64,000 bases of DNA from Pleurodeles waltl. Its lineage: Eukaryota > Chordata > Amphibia > Caudata > Salamandridae. The translations under genes and the position numbers were made by a program. The DNA lies in NCBI RefSeq assembly GCF_031143425.1, contig NC_090451.1, positions 666,748,508 to 666,812,507 on the forward strand, given 5' to 3'. This document shows, one piece after another, positions 33,565-48,500 of the stretch. Below the pieces are notes generated by a model, which was not told the origin of the DNA, did not search any database, and saw only the letters and a program-made list of their open reading frames with translations. Position 1 is the first letter of the stretch. Every line of letters starts with the position of its first letter.

Positions 33565-36500
33565 GCCGGCTGAGCTACAGGCCAAACACCACAGGTAGGC
33601 ACCTTGCAAAAAACACCTCTGTTTTCTGTGAAAAAATATGTTGTGTCCACGTTGTGTTTTGGGCCATTTCCTTTTGTGGGCGCTAGGCCTACCCACAGAA
33701 GTGATGTACCATTTTTATCGAGAGACTTAGGGGAACGCTGGGTGGAAGGAAATTTGTGGCTCCTCTCAGATTCCAGAACTTTCTGTCACCGAAATGAGAG
33801 GAAAAAGTGTTTTTTGGGCCAAATTTTGATGTTTGCAAAGGATTCTGGGTAACATAACCTGGTCAGAGCCCCGCAAGTCACCCCATCTTGGATTCCCCTG
33901 GGTTTCTAGTTTTCAAAAATGCACTGGTTTGCTAGGTTTCCTCAGGTGTCGGCTGAGCTACAGGCCAAAATCCACAGGTAGGCACTGCTTTTTATAAAAA
34001 AATGTGATGTGTCCACGTTGTGTTTTGGGCCCTTTCCTTTCGTGGGCGCTAGTCCTACCCACACAAGTGAGGTATCATTTTTATCGGGAGACTTGGGGGA
34101 ACGCTGGGTAGAAGGAAATTTGTGGCTCCTCTCAGATTCCAGAACTTTCTGCCACAGAAATGTGAGTAACATGTGTATTTTTAGCCAAATTTTGAGGTTT
34201 GCAAAGGATTCTGGGTAACAGAACCTGGTCCGAGCCCCGCAAGTCACCCCTCCTTGGATTCCCCTAGGTCTCTAGTTTTCAGAAATGCACAGGTTTGGTA
34301 GGTTTCCCTAGGTGCCGGCTGAGCTAGAGGCCAAAATCTACAGGTAGGCACTTCGCAAAAAACACCTCTGTTTTTTTCCAAAATTTAGGATGTGTCCACG
34401 TTGCGCTTTGGGGTGTTTCCTGTCGCCGGCGCTAGGCCTACCCACGCAAGTGAGGTATCATTTTTATCGAGAGATTTGGGGGAACGCTGGGTGGAAGGAA
34501 ATTTGTAGCTCCTCTCAGATTCCAGAACTTTCTGCCACAGAAATGTGAGGGACATGTGTTTTTTTAGCCAAATTTTGAGGTTTGCAAAGGATTCTGGGTA
34601 ATAGAACCTGGTCCGAGCCCCGCAAGTCACCCCTCCTTGGATTCCCCTAGGTCTCTAGTTTTCAGAAATGCACAGGTTTGGTAGGTTTCCCTAGGTGCCG
34701 GCTGAGCTAGAGGCCAAAATCTACAGGTAGGCAACTTCGCAAAAAACACCTCTGTTTTTTTCCAAAATTTAGGATGTGTCCACGTTGCGCTTTGGGGTGT
34801 TTCCTGTCGCCGGCGCTAGGCCTACCCACGCAAGTGAGGTATCATTTTTATCGGGAGACTTGGGGGAACTCTGGGTGGAAGGAAATTTGTAGCTCCTCTC
34901 AGATTCCAGAACTTTCTGCCACAGAAATGTGAGTAACATGTGTATTTTTAGCCAAATTTTGAGGTTTGCAAAGGATTCTGGATAACAGAACCTGGTCCGA
35001 GCCCCGCAAGTCACCCCTCCTTGGATTCCCCTAGGTCTCTAGTTTTCAGAAATGCACAGGTTTGGTAGGTTTCCCTAGGTGCCGGCTGAGCTAGAGGCCA
35101 AAATCTACAGGTAGGCACTTCGCAAAAAACACCTCTGTTTTTTTCCAAAATTTAGGATGTGTCCACGTTGCGCTTTGGGGTGTTTCCTGTCGCCGGCGCT
35201 AGGCCTACCCACGCAAGTGAGGTATCATTTTTATCGGGAGACTTGGGGGAACGCTGGGTGGAAGGAAATTTGTAGCTCCTCTCAGATTCCAGAACTTTCT
35301 GCCACAGAAATGTGAGGGACATGTGTTTTTTTAGCCAAATTTTGAGTTTTGCAAAGGATTCTGGGTAACAGAACCTGGTCCGAGCCCCGCAAGTCACCCC
35401 TCCTTGGATTCCCCTAGGTCTCTAGTTTTCAGAAATGCACAGGTTTGGTAGGTTTCCCTAGGTGCCGGCTGAGCTAGAGGCCAAAATCTACAGGTAGGCA
35501 CTTCGCAAAAAACACCTCTGTTTTTTTTCCAAAATTTAGGATGTGTCCACGTTGCGCTTTGGGGTGTTTCCTGTCGCCGGCGCTAGGCCTACCCACGCAA
35601 GTGAGGTATCATTTTTATCGGGAGACTTGGGGGAACGCTGGGTGGAAGGAAATTTGTAGCTCCTCTCAGATTCCAGAACTTTCTGCCACAGAAATGTGAG
35701 GGACATGTGTTTTGTTAGCCAAATTTTGAGGTTTGCAAAGGATTCTGGGTAATAGAACCTGGTCCGAGCCCCGGAAGTCACCCCTCCTTGGATTCCCCTA
35801 GGTCTCTAGTTTTCAGAAATGCACAGGTTTGGTAGGTTTCCCTAGGTGCCGGCTGAGCTAGAGGCCAAAATCTACAGGTAGGCACTTCGCAAAAAACACC
35901 TCTGTTTTTTTCCAAAATTTAGGATGTGTCCACGTTGCGCTTTGGGGTGTTTCCTGTCGCCGGCGCTAGGCCTACCCACGCAAGTGAGGTATCATTTTTA
36001 TCGGGAGACTTGGGGGAACGCTGGGTGGAAGGAAATTTGTAGCTCCTCTCAGATTCCAGAACTTTCTGCCACAGAAATGTGAGGGACATGTGTTTTTTTA
36101 GCCAAATTTTGAGGTTTGCAAAGGATTCTGGGTAACAGAACCTGGTCCGAGCCCTGCAAGTCACCCCTCCTTGGATTCCCCTAGGTCTCTAGTTTTCAGA
36201 AATGCACAGGTTTGGTAGGTTTCCCTAGGTGCCGGCTGAGCTAGAGGCCAAAATCTACAGGTAGGCACTTCGCAAAAAACACCTCTGTTTGTTTTTCCAA
36301 AATTTAGGATGTATCCACGTTGCGCTTTGGGGTGTTTCCTGTCGCCGGCGCTAGGCCTACCCACGCAAGTGAGGTATCATTTTTATCGGGAGACTTGGGG
36401 GAACGCTGGGTGGAAGGAAATTTGTAGCTCCTCTCAGATTCCAGAACTTTCTGCCACAGAAATGTGAGGGACATGTGTTTTTTTAGCCAAATTTTGAGGT

Positions 36501-39500
36501 TTGCAAAGGATTCTGGGTAATAGAACCTGGTCCGAGCCCCGCAAGTCACCCCTCCTTGGATTCCCCTAGGTCTCTAGTTTTCAGAAATGCACAGGTTTGG
36601 TAGGTTTCCCTAGGTGCCGGCTGAGCTAGAGGCCAAAATCTACAGGTAGGCACTTCGCAAAAAACACCTCTGTTTTTTTTCCAAAATTTAGGATGTGTCC
36701 ACGTTGCGCTTTGGGGTGTTTCCTGTCGCCGGCGCTAGGCCTACCCACGCAAGTGAGGTATCATTTTTATCGGGAGACTTGGGGGAACGCTGGGTGGAAG
36801 GAAATTTGTAGCTCCTCTCAGATTCCAGAACTTTCTGCCACAGAAATGTGAGGGACATGTGTTTTTTTAGCCAAATTTTGAGGTTTGCAAAGGATTCTGG
36901 GTAATAGAACCTGGTCCGAGCCCCGCAAGTCACCCCTCCTTGGATTCCCCTAGGTCTCTAGTTTTTAGAAATGCACAGGTTTGGTAGGTTTCCCTAGGTG
37001 CCGGCTGAGCTAGAGGCCAAAATCTACAGGTAGGCACTTCGCAAAAAACACCTCTGTTTTTTTCCAAAATTTAGGATGTGTCCACGTTGCGCTTTGGGGT
37101 GTTTCCTGTCGCCGGCGCTAGGCCTACCCACGCAAGTGAGGTATCATTTTTATCGGGAGACTTGGGGGAACGCTGGATGGAAGGAAATTTGTAGCTCCTC
37201 TCAGATTCCAGAACTTTCTGCCACAGAAATGTGAGGGACATGTGTTTTTTTAGCCAAATTTTGAGGTTTGCAAAGGATTCTGGGTAACAGAACCTGGTCC
37301 GAGCCCCGCAAGTCACCCCTCCTTGGATTCCCCTAGGTCTCTAGTTTTCAGAAATGCACAGGTTTGGTAGGTTTCCCTAGGTGCCGGCTGAGCTAGAGGC
37401 CAAAATCTACAGGTAGGCACTTCGCAAAAAACACCTCTGTTTTTTTTCCAAAATTTAGGATGTGTCCACGTTGCGCTTTGGGGTGTTTCCTGTCGCCGGC
37501 GCTAGGCCTACCCACGCAAGTGAGGTATCATTTTTATCGGGAGACTTGGGGGAACGCTGGGTGGAAGGAAATTTGTAGCTCCTCTCAGATTCCAGAACTT
37601 TCTGCCACAGAAATGTGAGGGACATGTGTTTTTTTAGCCAAATTTTGAGGTTTGCAAAGGATTCTGGGTAATAGAACCTGGTCCGAGCCCCGCAAGTCAC
37701 CCCTCCTTGGATTCCCCTAGGTCTCTAGTTTTCAGAAATGCACAGGTTTGGTAGGTTTCCCTAGGTGCCGGCTGAGCTAGAGGCCAAAATCTACAGGTAG
37801 GCACTTCGCAAAAAACACCTCTGTTTTTTTCCAAAATTTAGGATGTGTCCACGTTGCGCTTTGGGGTGTTTCCTGTCGCCGGCGCTAGGCCTACCCACGC
37901 AAGTGAGGTATCATTATTATCGGGAGGCTTGGGGGAACGCTGGGTGGAAGGAAATTTGTAGCTCCTCTCAGATTTCAGAACTTTCTGCCACAGAAATGTG
38001 AGGGACATGTGTTTTTTTAGCCAAATTTTGAGGTTTGCAAAGGATTCTGGGTAACAGAACCTGGTCCGAGCCCCGCAAGTCACCCCTCCTTGGATTCCTC
38101 TAGGTCTCTAGCTTTCAGAAATGCACAGGTTTGGTAGGTTTCCCTAGGTGCCGGCTGAGCTAGAGGCCAAAATCTACAGGTAGGCACTTCGCAAAAACAC
38201 CTCTGTTTTTTTCCAAAATTTAGGATGTGTCCACGTTGCGCTTTGGGGTGTTTCCTGTCGCCGGCGCTAGGCCTACCCACGCAAGTGAGGTATCATTTTT
38301 ATCGGGAGACTTGGGGGAACGCTGGGTGGAAGGAAATTTTTAGCTCCTCTCAGATTCCAGAACTTTCTGCCACAGAAATATGAGGGACATGTGTTTTTTT
38401 AGCCAAATTTTGAGGTTTGCAAAGGATTCTGGGTAACAGAACCTGGTCCGAGCCCCGCAAGTCACCCCTCCTTGGATTCCCCTAGGTCTCTAGTTTTCAG
38501 AAATGCACAGGTTTTGTAGGTTTCCCTAGGTGCCGGCTGAGCTAGAGGTCAAAATCTACAGGTAGGCACTTCGCAAAAAACACCTCTGTTTTTTTTTCCA
38601 AAATTTAGGATGTGTCCACGTTGCGCTTTGGGGTGTTTCCTGTCGCCGGCGCTAGGCCTACCCACGCAAGTGAGGTATCATTTTTATCGGGAGACTTGGG
38701 GGAACGCTGGGTGGAAGGAAATTTGTAGCTCCTCTCAGATTCCAGAACTTTCTGCCACAGAAATGTGAGGGACATGTGTTTTGTTAGCCAAATTTTGAGG
38801 TTTGCAAAGGATTCTGGGTAATAGAACCTGGTCCGAGCCCCGCAAGTCACCCCTCCTTGGATTCCCCTAGGTCTCTAGTTTTCAGAAATGCACAGGTTTG
38901 GTAGGTTTCCCTAGGTGCCGGCTGAGCTAGAGGCCAAAATCTACAGGTAGGCACTTCGCAAAAAACACCTCTGTTTTTTTCCAAAATTTAGGATGTGTCC
39001 ACGTTGCGCTTTGGGGTGTTTCCTGTCGCCGGCGCTAGGCCTACCCACGCAAGTGAGGTATCATTTTTATTGGGAGACTTGGGGGAACGCTAGGTGGAAG
39101 GAAATTTGTAGCTCCTCTCAGATTCCAGAACTTTCTGCCACAGAAATGTGAGGGACATGTGTTTTTTTAGCCAAATTTTGAGGTTTGCAAAGGATTCTGG
39201 GTAACAGAACCTGGTCCGAGCCCCGCAAGTGACCCCTCCTTGGATTCCCCTAGGTCTCTAGTTTTCAGAAATGCACAGGTTTGGTAGGTTTCCCTAGGTG
39301 CCGGCTGAGCTAGAGGCCAAAATCTACAGGTAGGCACTTCGCAAAAAACACCTCTGTTTTTTTTCCAAAATTTAGGATGTGTCCACGTTGCGCTTTGGGG
39401 TGTTTCCTGTCGCCGGCGCTAGGCCTACCCACGCAAGTGAGGTATCATTTTTATCGGGAGACTTGGGGGAACGCTGGGTGGAAGGAACTTTGTAGCTCCT

Positions 39501-42500
39501 CTCAGATTCCAAAAATTTCTGCCACAGAAATGTGAGGGACATGTGTTTTTTTAGCCAAATTTTGAGGTTTGCAAAGGATTCTGGGTAATAGAACCTGGTC
39601 CGAGCCCCGCAAGTCACCCCTCCTTGGATTCCCCTAGGTCTCTAGTTTTCAGAAATGCACAGGTTTGGTAGGTTTCCCTAGGTGCCGGCTGAGCTAGAGG
39701 CCAAAATCTACAGGTAGGCACTTCGCAAAAAACACCTCTGTTTTTTTCCAAAATTTAGGATGTGTCCACGTTGCGCTTTGGGGTGTTTCCTGTCGCCGGC
39801 GCTAGGCCTACCCACGCAAGTGAGGTATCATTTTTATCGGGAGACTTGGGGGAACGCTGGGTGGAAGGAAATTTGTAGCTCCTCTCAGATTCCAGAACTT
39901 TCTGCCACAGAAATGTGAGGGACATGTGTTTTTTTAGCCAAATTTTGAGGTTTGCAAAGGATTCTGGGTAACAGAACCTGGTCCGAGCCCCGCAAGTCAC
40001 CCCTCCTTGGATTCCCCTAGGTCTCTAGTTTTCAGAAATGCACAGGTTTGGTAGGTTTCCCTAGGTGCCGGCTGAGCTAGAGGCCAAAATCTACAGGTAG
40101 GCACTTCGCAAAAAACACCTCTGTTTTTTTCCAAAATTTAGGATGTGTCCACGTTGCGCTTTGGGGTGTTTCCTGTCGCCGGCGCTAGGCCTACCCACGC
40201 AAGTGAGGTATCATTTTTATCGGGAGACTTGGGGGAACGCTGGGTGGAAGGAAATTTGTAGCTCCTCTCAGATTCCAGAACTTTCTGCCACAGAAATGTG
40301 AGGGACATGTGTTTTGTTAGCCAAATTTTGAGGTTTGCAAAGGATTCTGGGTAATAGAACCTGGTCCGAGCCCCGCAAGTCACCCCTCCTTGGATTCCCC
40401 TAGGTCTCTAGTTTTCAGAAATGCACAGGTTTGGTAGGTTTCCCTAGGTGCCGGCTGAGCTAGAGGCCAAAATCTACAGGTAGGCACTTCGCAAAAAACA
40501 CCTCTGTTTTTTTCCAAAATTTAGGATGTGTCCACGTTGCGCTTTGGGGTGTTTCCTGTCGCCGGCGCTAGGCCTACCCACGCAAGTGAGGTATCATTTT
40601 TATCGGGAGACTTGGGGGAACGCTGGGTGGAAGGAAATTTGTAGCTCCTCTCAGATTCCAGAACTTTCTGCCACAGAAATGTGAGGGACATGTGTTTTTT
40701 TAGCCAAATTTTGAGGTTTGCAAAGGATTCTGGGTAATAGAACCTGGTCCGAGCCCCGCAAGTCACCCCTCCTTGGATTCCCCTAGGTCTCTAGTTTTCA
40801 GAAATGCGCAGGTTTGGTAGGTTTCCCTAGGTGCCGGCTGAGCTAGAGGCCAAAATCTACAGGTAGGCACTTCGCAAAAAACACCTATGTTTTTTTCCAA
40901 AATTTAGGATGTGTCCACGTTGCGCTTTGGGGTGTTTCCTGTCGCCGGCGCTAAGCCTACCCACGCAAGTGAGGTATCATTTTTATCGGGAGACTTGGGG
41001 GAACGCTGGGTGGAAGGAAATTTGTAGCTCCTCTCAGATTCCAGAACTTTCTGCCACAGAAATGTGAGGGACATGTGTTTTTTTAGCCAAATTTTGAGGT
41101 TTGCAAAGGATTCTGGGTAACAGAACCTGGTCCGAGCCCCGCAAGTCACCCCTCCTTGGATTCCCCTAGGTCTCTAGTTTTCAGAAATGCACAGGTTTGG
41201 TAGGTTTCCCTAGGTGCCGGGCTGAGCTAGAGGCCAAAATCTACAGGTAGGCACTTCGCAAAAAACACCTCTGTTTTTTTCCAAAATTTTAGGATGTGTC
41301 CACGTTGCGCTTTGGGGTGTTTCCTGTCGCCGGCGCTAGGCCTACCCACGCAAGTGAGGTATCATTTTTATTGGGAGACTTGGGGGAACGCTAGGTGGAA
41401 GGAAATTTGTAGCTCCTCTCAGATTCCAGAACTTTCTGCCACAGAAATGTGAGGGGACATGTGTTTTTTTTAGCCAAATTTTGAGGTTTGCAAAGGATTC
41501 TGGGTAACAGAACCTGGTCCGAGCCCCGCAAGTGACCCCTCCCTTGGATTCCCCTAGGTCTCTAGTTTTCAGAAATGCACAGGTTTGGTAGGTTTCCCTA
41601 GGTGCCGGCTGAGCTAGAGGCCAAAATCTACAGGTAGGCACTTCGCAAAAAACACCCTCTGTTTTTTTTTCAAAAATTTAGGATGTGTCCACGTTGCGCT
41701 TTGGGGTGTTTCCTGTCGCCGGCGCTAGGCCTACCCACGCAAGTGAGGTATCATTTTTATCGGGAGACTTGGGGGAACGCTGGGTGGAAGGAAATTTGTA
41801 GCTCCTCTCAGATTCCAGAACTTTCTGCCACAGAAATGTGAGGGACATGTGTTTTTTTAGCCAAATTTTGAGGTTTGCAAAGGATTCTGGGTAACAGAAC
41901 CTGGTCCGAGCCCCGCAAGTCACCCCTCCTTGGATTCCCCTAGGTCTCTAGTTTTCAGAAATGCAACAGGTTTGGTAGGTTTCCCTAGGTGCCGGCTGAG
42001 CTAGAGGCCAAAATCTACAGGTAGGCACTTCGCAAAAAACACCTCTGTTTTTTTCCAAAATTTAGGATGTGTCCACGTTGCGCTTTGGGGTGTTTCCTGT
42101 CGCCGGCGCTAGGCCTACCCACGCAAGTGAGGTATCATTTTTATCGGGAGACTTGGGGGAACGCTGGGTGGAAGGAAATTTGTAGCTCCTCTCAGATTCC
42201 AGAACTTTCTGCCACAGAAATGTGAGGGGACATGTGTTTTGTTAGCCAAATTTTGAGGTTTGCTAAGGATTCTGGGTAATAGAACCTGGTCCGAGCCCCG
42301 CAAGTCACCCCTCCTTGGATTCCCCTAGGTCTCTAGTTTTCAGAAATGCACAGGTTTGGTAGGTTTCCCTAGGTGCCGGCTGAGCTAGAGGCCAAAATCT
42401 ACAGGTAGGCACTTCGCAAAAAACACCTCTGTTTTTTTCCAAAATTTAGGATGTGTCCAACGTTGCGCTTTGGGGTGTTTCCTGTCGCCGGCGCTAGGCC

Positions 42501-45500
42501 TACCCACGCAAGTGAGGTATCATTTTTATCGGGAGACTTGGGGGGAACGCTGGGTGGAAGGAAATTTGTAGCTCCTCTCAGATTCCAGAACTTTCTGCCA
42601 CAGAAATGTGAGGGGACATGTGTTTTTTTAGCCAAATTTTGAGGTTTGCAAAGGATTCTGGGTAATAGAACCTGGTCCGAGCCCCGCAAGTCACCCCTCC
42701 TTGGATTCCCCTAGGTCTCTAGTTTTCAGAAATGCGCAGGTTTGGTAGGTTTCCCTAGGTGCCGGCTGAGCTAGAGGCCAAAATCTACAGGTAGGCACTT
42801 CGCAAAAAACACCTCTGTTTTTTTCCAAAATTTAGGATGTGTCCCACGTTGCGCTTTGGGGTGTTTCCTGTCGCCGGCGCTAGGCCTACCCACGCAAGTG
42901 AGGTATCATTTTTATCGGGAGACTTGGGGGGAATGCTGGGTGGAAGGAAATTTGTAGCTCCTCTCAGATTCCAGAACTTTCTGCCACAGAAATGTGAGGG
43001 ACATGTGTTTTTTTAGCCAAATTTTGAGGTTTGCAAAGGATTCTGGGTAACAGAACCTGGTCCGAGCCCCGCAAGTCACCCCTCCTTGGATTCCCCTAGG
43101 TCTCTAGTTTTCAGAAATGCACAGGTTTGGTAGGTTTCCCCTAGGTGCCGGCTGAGCTAGAGGCCAAAATCTACAGGTAGGCACTTCGCAAAAAACACCT
43201 CTGTTTTTTTCCAAAATTTAGGATGTGTCCACGTTGCGCTTTGGGGTGTTTCCCTGTCGCCGGCGCTAGGCCTACCCACGCAAGTGAGGTATCATTTTTA
43301 TCGGGAGACTTGGGGGAACGCTGGGTGGAAGGAAATTTGTAGCTCCTCTCAGATTCCAGAACTTTCTGCCACAGAAATGTGAGGGACATGTGTTTTGTTA
43401 GCCAAATTTTGAGGTTTGCAAAGGATTCTGGGTAATAGAACCTGGTCCGAGCCCCGCAAGTCACCCCTCCTTGGATTCCCCTAGGTCTCTAGTTTTCAGA
43501 AATGCACAGGTTTGGTAGGTTTCCCTAGGTGCCGGCTGAGCTAGAGGCCAAAATCTACAGGTAGGCACTTCGCAAAAAACACCTCTGTTTTTTTCCAAAA
43601 TTTAGGATGTGTCCACGTTGCGCTTTGGGGTGTTCCCTGTCGCCGGCGCTAGGCCTACCCACGCAAGTGAGGTATCATTTTTATCGGGAGACTTGGGGGA
43701 ACGCTGGGTGGAAGGAAATTTGTAGCTCCTCTCAGATTCCAGAACTTTCTGCCACAGAAATGTGAGGGACATGTGTTTTTTTTAGCCAAATTTTGAGGTT
43801 TTGCAAAGGATTCTGGGTAACAGAACCTGGTCCGAGCCCTGCAAGTCACCCCTCCTTGGATTCCCCCTAGGTCTCTAGTTTTCAGAAATGCACAGGTTTG
43901 GTAGGTTTCCCTAGGTGCCGGCTGAGCTAGAGGCCAAAATCTACAGGTAGGCACTTCGCAAAAAACACCTCTGTTTTTTTTCCAAAATTTAGGATGTATC
44001 CACGTTGCGCTTTGGGGTGTTTCCCTGTCGCCGGCGCTAGGCCTACCCACGCAAGTGAGGTATCATTTTTATCGGGAGACTTGGGGGGAACGCTGGGTGG
44101 AAGGAAATTTGTAGCTCCTCTCAGATTCCAGAACTTTCTGCCACAGAAAATGTGAGGGGACATGTGTTTTTTTAGCCAAATTTTGAGGTTTGCAAAGGAT
44201 TGTGGGTAATAGAACCTGGTCCGAGCCCCGCAAGTCACCCCTCCTTGGATTCCCCTAGGTCTCTAGTTTTCAGAAATGCACAGGTTTGGTAGGTTTCCCG
44301 AGGTGCCGGCTGAGCTAGAGGCCAAAATCTACAGGTAGGCACTTCGCAAAAAACACCTCTGTTTTTTTTTCCAAAATTTAGGATGTGGTCCACGTTGCGC
44401 TTTGGGGTGTTTCCTGTCGCCGGCGCTAGGCCTACCCACGCAAGTGAGGTATCATTTTTATCGGGAGACTTGGGGGGAACGCTGGGTGGAAGGAAATTTG
44501 TAGCTCCTCTCAGATTCCAGAACTTTCTGCCACAGAAATGTGAGGGACATGTGTTTTTTTTAGCCAAATTTTGAGGTTTGCAAAGGATTCTGGGTAATAG
44601 AACCTGGTCCGAGCCCCGCAAGTCACCCCTCCTTGGATTCCCCTAGGTCTCTAGTTTTCAGAAATGCACAGGTTTGGTAGGTTTCCCCTAGGTGCCGGCT
44701 GAGCTAGAGGCCAAAATCTACAGGTAGGCACTTCGCAAAAAACACCTCTGTTTTTTTCCAAAATTTAGGATGTGTCCACGTTGCGCTTTGGGGGTGTTTC
44801 CTGTCGCCGGCGCTAGGCCTACCCACGCAAGTGAGGTATCATTTTTATCGGGAGACTTGGGGGACCGCTGGGGTGGAAGGAAATTTGTAGCTCCTCTCAG
44901 ATTCCAGAACTTTCTGCCACAGAAATGTGAGGGACATGTGTTTTTTTAGCCAAATTTTGAGGTTTGCAAAGGATTCTGGGTAACAGAACCTGGTCCGAGC
45001 CCCGCAAGTCACCCCTCCTTGGATTCCCCTAGGTCTCTAGTTTTTAGAAATGCACAGGTTTGGTAGGTTTCCCTAGGTGCCGGCTGAGCTAGAGGCCAAA
45101 ATCTACAGGTAGGCACTTCGCAAAAAAACACCTCTGTTTTTTTCCAAAATTTAGGATGTGTCCACGTTGCGCTTTGGGGTGTTTCCTGTCGCCGGCGCTA
45201 GCCTACCCCACGCAAGTGAGGTATCATTTTTATCGGGAGACTTGGGGGGAACGCTGGGTGGAAGGAAATTTGTAGCTCCTCTCAGATTCCAGAACTTTCT
45301 GCCACAGAAATGTGAGGGACATGTGTTTTTTTAGCCAAATTTTGAGGTTTGCAAAGGATTCTGGGTAACAGAACCTGGTCCGAGCCCCGCAAGTCACCCC
45401 TCCTTGGATTCCCCTAGGTCTCTAGTTTTCAGAAATGCACAGGTTTGGTAGGTTTCCCTAGGTGCCGGCTGAGCTAGAGGCCAAAATCTACAGGTAGGCA

Positions 45501-48500
45501 CTTCGCAAAAAACACCTCTGTTTTTTTTCCAAAATTTAGGATGTGTCCACGTTGCGCTTTGGGGTGTTTCCTGTCGCCGGCGCTAGGCCTACCCACGCAA
45601 GTGAGGTATCATTTTTATCGGGAGACTTGGGGGAACGCTGGGTGGAAGGAAATTTGTAGCTCCTCTCTGATTCCAGAACTTTCTGCCACAGAAATGTGAG
45701 GGACATGTGTTTTTTTTAGCCAAATTTTGAGGTTTGCAAAGGATTCTGGGTAATAGAACCTGGTCCGAGCCCCGCAAGTCACCCCTCCTTGGATTCCCCT
45801 AGGTCTCTAGTTTTCAGAAATGCACAGGTTTGGTAGGTTTCCCTAGGTGCCGGCTGAGCTAGAGGCCAAAATCTACAGGTAGGCACTTCGCAAAAAACAC
45901 CTCTGTTTTTTTCCAAAATTTAGGATGTGTCCACGTTGCGCTTTTGGGGTGTTTCCTGTCGCCGGCGCTAGGCCTACCCACGCAAGTGAGGTATCATTTT
46001 TATCGGGAGGCTTGGGGGAACGCTGGGTGGAAGGAAATTTGTAGCTCCTCTCAGATTTCAGAACTTTCTGCCACAGAAATGTGAGGGACATGTGTTTTTT
46101 TAGCCAAATTTTGAGGTTTGCAAAGGATTCTGGGTAACAGAACCTGGTCCGAGCCCCGCAAGTCACCCCTCCTTGGATTCCTCTAGGTCTCTAGCTTTCA
46201 GAAATGCACAGGTTTGGTAGGTTTCCCTAGGTGCCGGCTGAGCTAGAGGCCAAAATCTACAGGTAGGCACTTCGCAAAAACACCTCTGTTTTTTTCCAAA
46301 ATTTAGGATGTGTCCACGTTGCGCTTTGGGGTGTTTCCTGTCGCCGGCGCTAGGCCTACCCACGCAAGTGAGGTATCATTTTTATCGGGAGACTTGGGGG
46401 AACGCTGGGTGGAAGGAAATTTGTAGCTCCTCTCAGATTCCAGAACTTTCTGCCACAGAAATATGAGGGACATGTGTTTTTTTTAGCCAAATTTTGAGGT
46501 TTGCAAAGGATTCTGGGTAACAGAACCTGGTCCGAGCCCCGCAAGTCACCCCTCCTTGGATTCCCCTAGGTCTCTAGTTTTCAGAAATGCACAGGTTTTG
46601 TAGGTTTCCCTAGGTGCCGGCTGAGCTAGAGGCCAAAATCTACAGGTAGGCACTTCGCAAAAAACACCTCTGTTTTTTTTCCAAAATTTAGGATGTGTCC
46701 ACGTTGCGCTTTGGGGTGTTTCCTGTCGCCGGCGCTAGGCCTACCCACGCAAGTGAGGTATCATTTTTATCGGGAGACTTGGGGGAACGCTGGGTGGAAG
46801 GAAATTTGTAGCTCCTCTCAGATTCCAGAACTTTCTGCCACAGAAATGTGAGGGACATGTGTTTTGTTAGCCAAATTTTGAGGTTTGCAAAGGATTCTGG
46901 GTAATAGAACCTGGTCCGAGCCCCGCAAGTCACCCCTCCTTGGATTCCCCTAGGTCTCTAGTTTTCAGAAATGCACAGGTTTGGTAGGTTTCCCTAGGTG
47001 CCGGCTGAGCTAGAGGCCAAAATCTACAGGTAGGCACTTCGCAAAAAACACCTCTGTTTTTTTCCAAAATTTAGGATGTGTCCACGTTGCGCTTTGGGGT
47101 GTTTCCTGTCGCCGGCGCTAGGCCTACCCACGCAAGTGAGGTATCATTTTTATTGGAAGACTTGGGGGAACGCTAGGTGGAAGGAAATTTGTAGCTCCTC
47201 TCAGATTCCAGAACTTTCTGCCACAGAAATGTGAGGGACATGTGTTTTTTTAGCCAAATTTTGAGGTTTGCAAAGGATTCTGGGTAACAGAACCTGGTCC
47301 GAGCCCCGCAAGTGACCCCTCCTTGGATTCCCCTAGGTCTCTAGTTTTCAGAAATGCACAGGTTTGGTAGGTTTCCCTAGGTGCCGGCTGAGCTAGAGGC
47401 CAAAATCTACAGGTAGGCACTTCGCAAAAAACACCTCTGTTTTTTTTCCAAAATTTAGGATGTGTCCACGTTGCGCTTTGGGGTGTTTCCTGTCGCCGGC
47501 GCTAGGCCTACCCACGCAAGTGAGGTATCATTTTTATCGAGAGACTTGGGGGAACGCTGGGTGGAAGGAAATTTGTAGCTCCTCTCAGATTCCAGAAATT
47601 TCTGCCACAGAAATGTGAGGGACATGTGTTTTTTTAGCCAAATTTTGAGGTTTGCAAAGGATTCTGGGTAATAGAACCTGGTCCGAGCCCCGCAAGTCAC
47701 CCCTCCTTGGATTCCCCTAGGTCTCTAGTTTTCAGAAATGCACAGGTTTGGTAGGTTTCCCTAGGTGCCGGCTGAGCTAGAGGCCAAAATCTACAGGTAG
47801 GCACTTCGCAAAAAACACCTCTGTTTTTTTCCCAAATTTAGGATGTGTCCACGTTGCGCTTTGGGGTGTTTCCTGTCGCCGGCGCTAGGCCTACCCACGC
47901 AAGTGAGGTATCATTTTTATCGGGAGACTTGGGGGAACGCTGGGTGGAAGGAAATTTGTAGCTCCTCTCAGATTCCAGAACTTTCTGCCACAGAAATGTG
48001 AGGGACATGTGTTTTTTTAGCCAAATTTTGAGGTTTGCAAAGGATTCTGGGTAACAGAACCTGGTCCGAGCCCCGCAAGTCACCCCTCCTTGGATTCCCC
48101 TAGGTCTCTAGTTTTCAGAAATGCACAGGTTTGGTAGGTTTCCCTAGGTGCCGGCTGAGCTAGAGGCCAAAATCTACAGGTAGGCACTTCGCAAAAAACA
48201 CCTCTGTTTTTTTCCAAAATTTAGGATGTGTCCACGTTGCGCTTTGGGGTGTTTCCTGTCGCCGGCGCTAGGCCTACCCACGCAAGTGAGGTATCATTTT
48301 TATCGGGAGACTTGGGGGAACGCTGGGTGGAAGGAAATTTGTAGCTCCTCTCAGATTCCAGAACTTTCTGCCACAGAAATTTGAGGGACATGTGTTTTGT
48401 TAGCCAAATGTTGAGGTTTGCAAAGGATTCTGGGTAATAGAACCTGGTCCGAGCCCCGCAAGTCACCCCTCCTTGGATTCCCCTAGGTCTCTAGTTTTCA

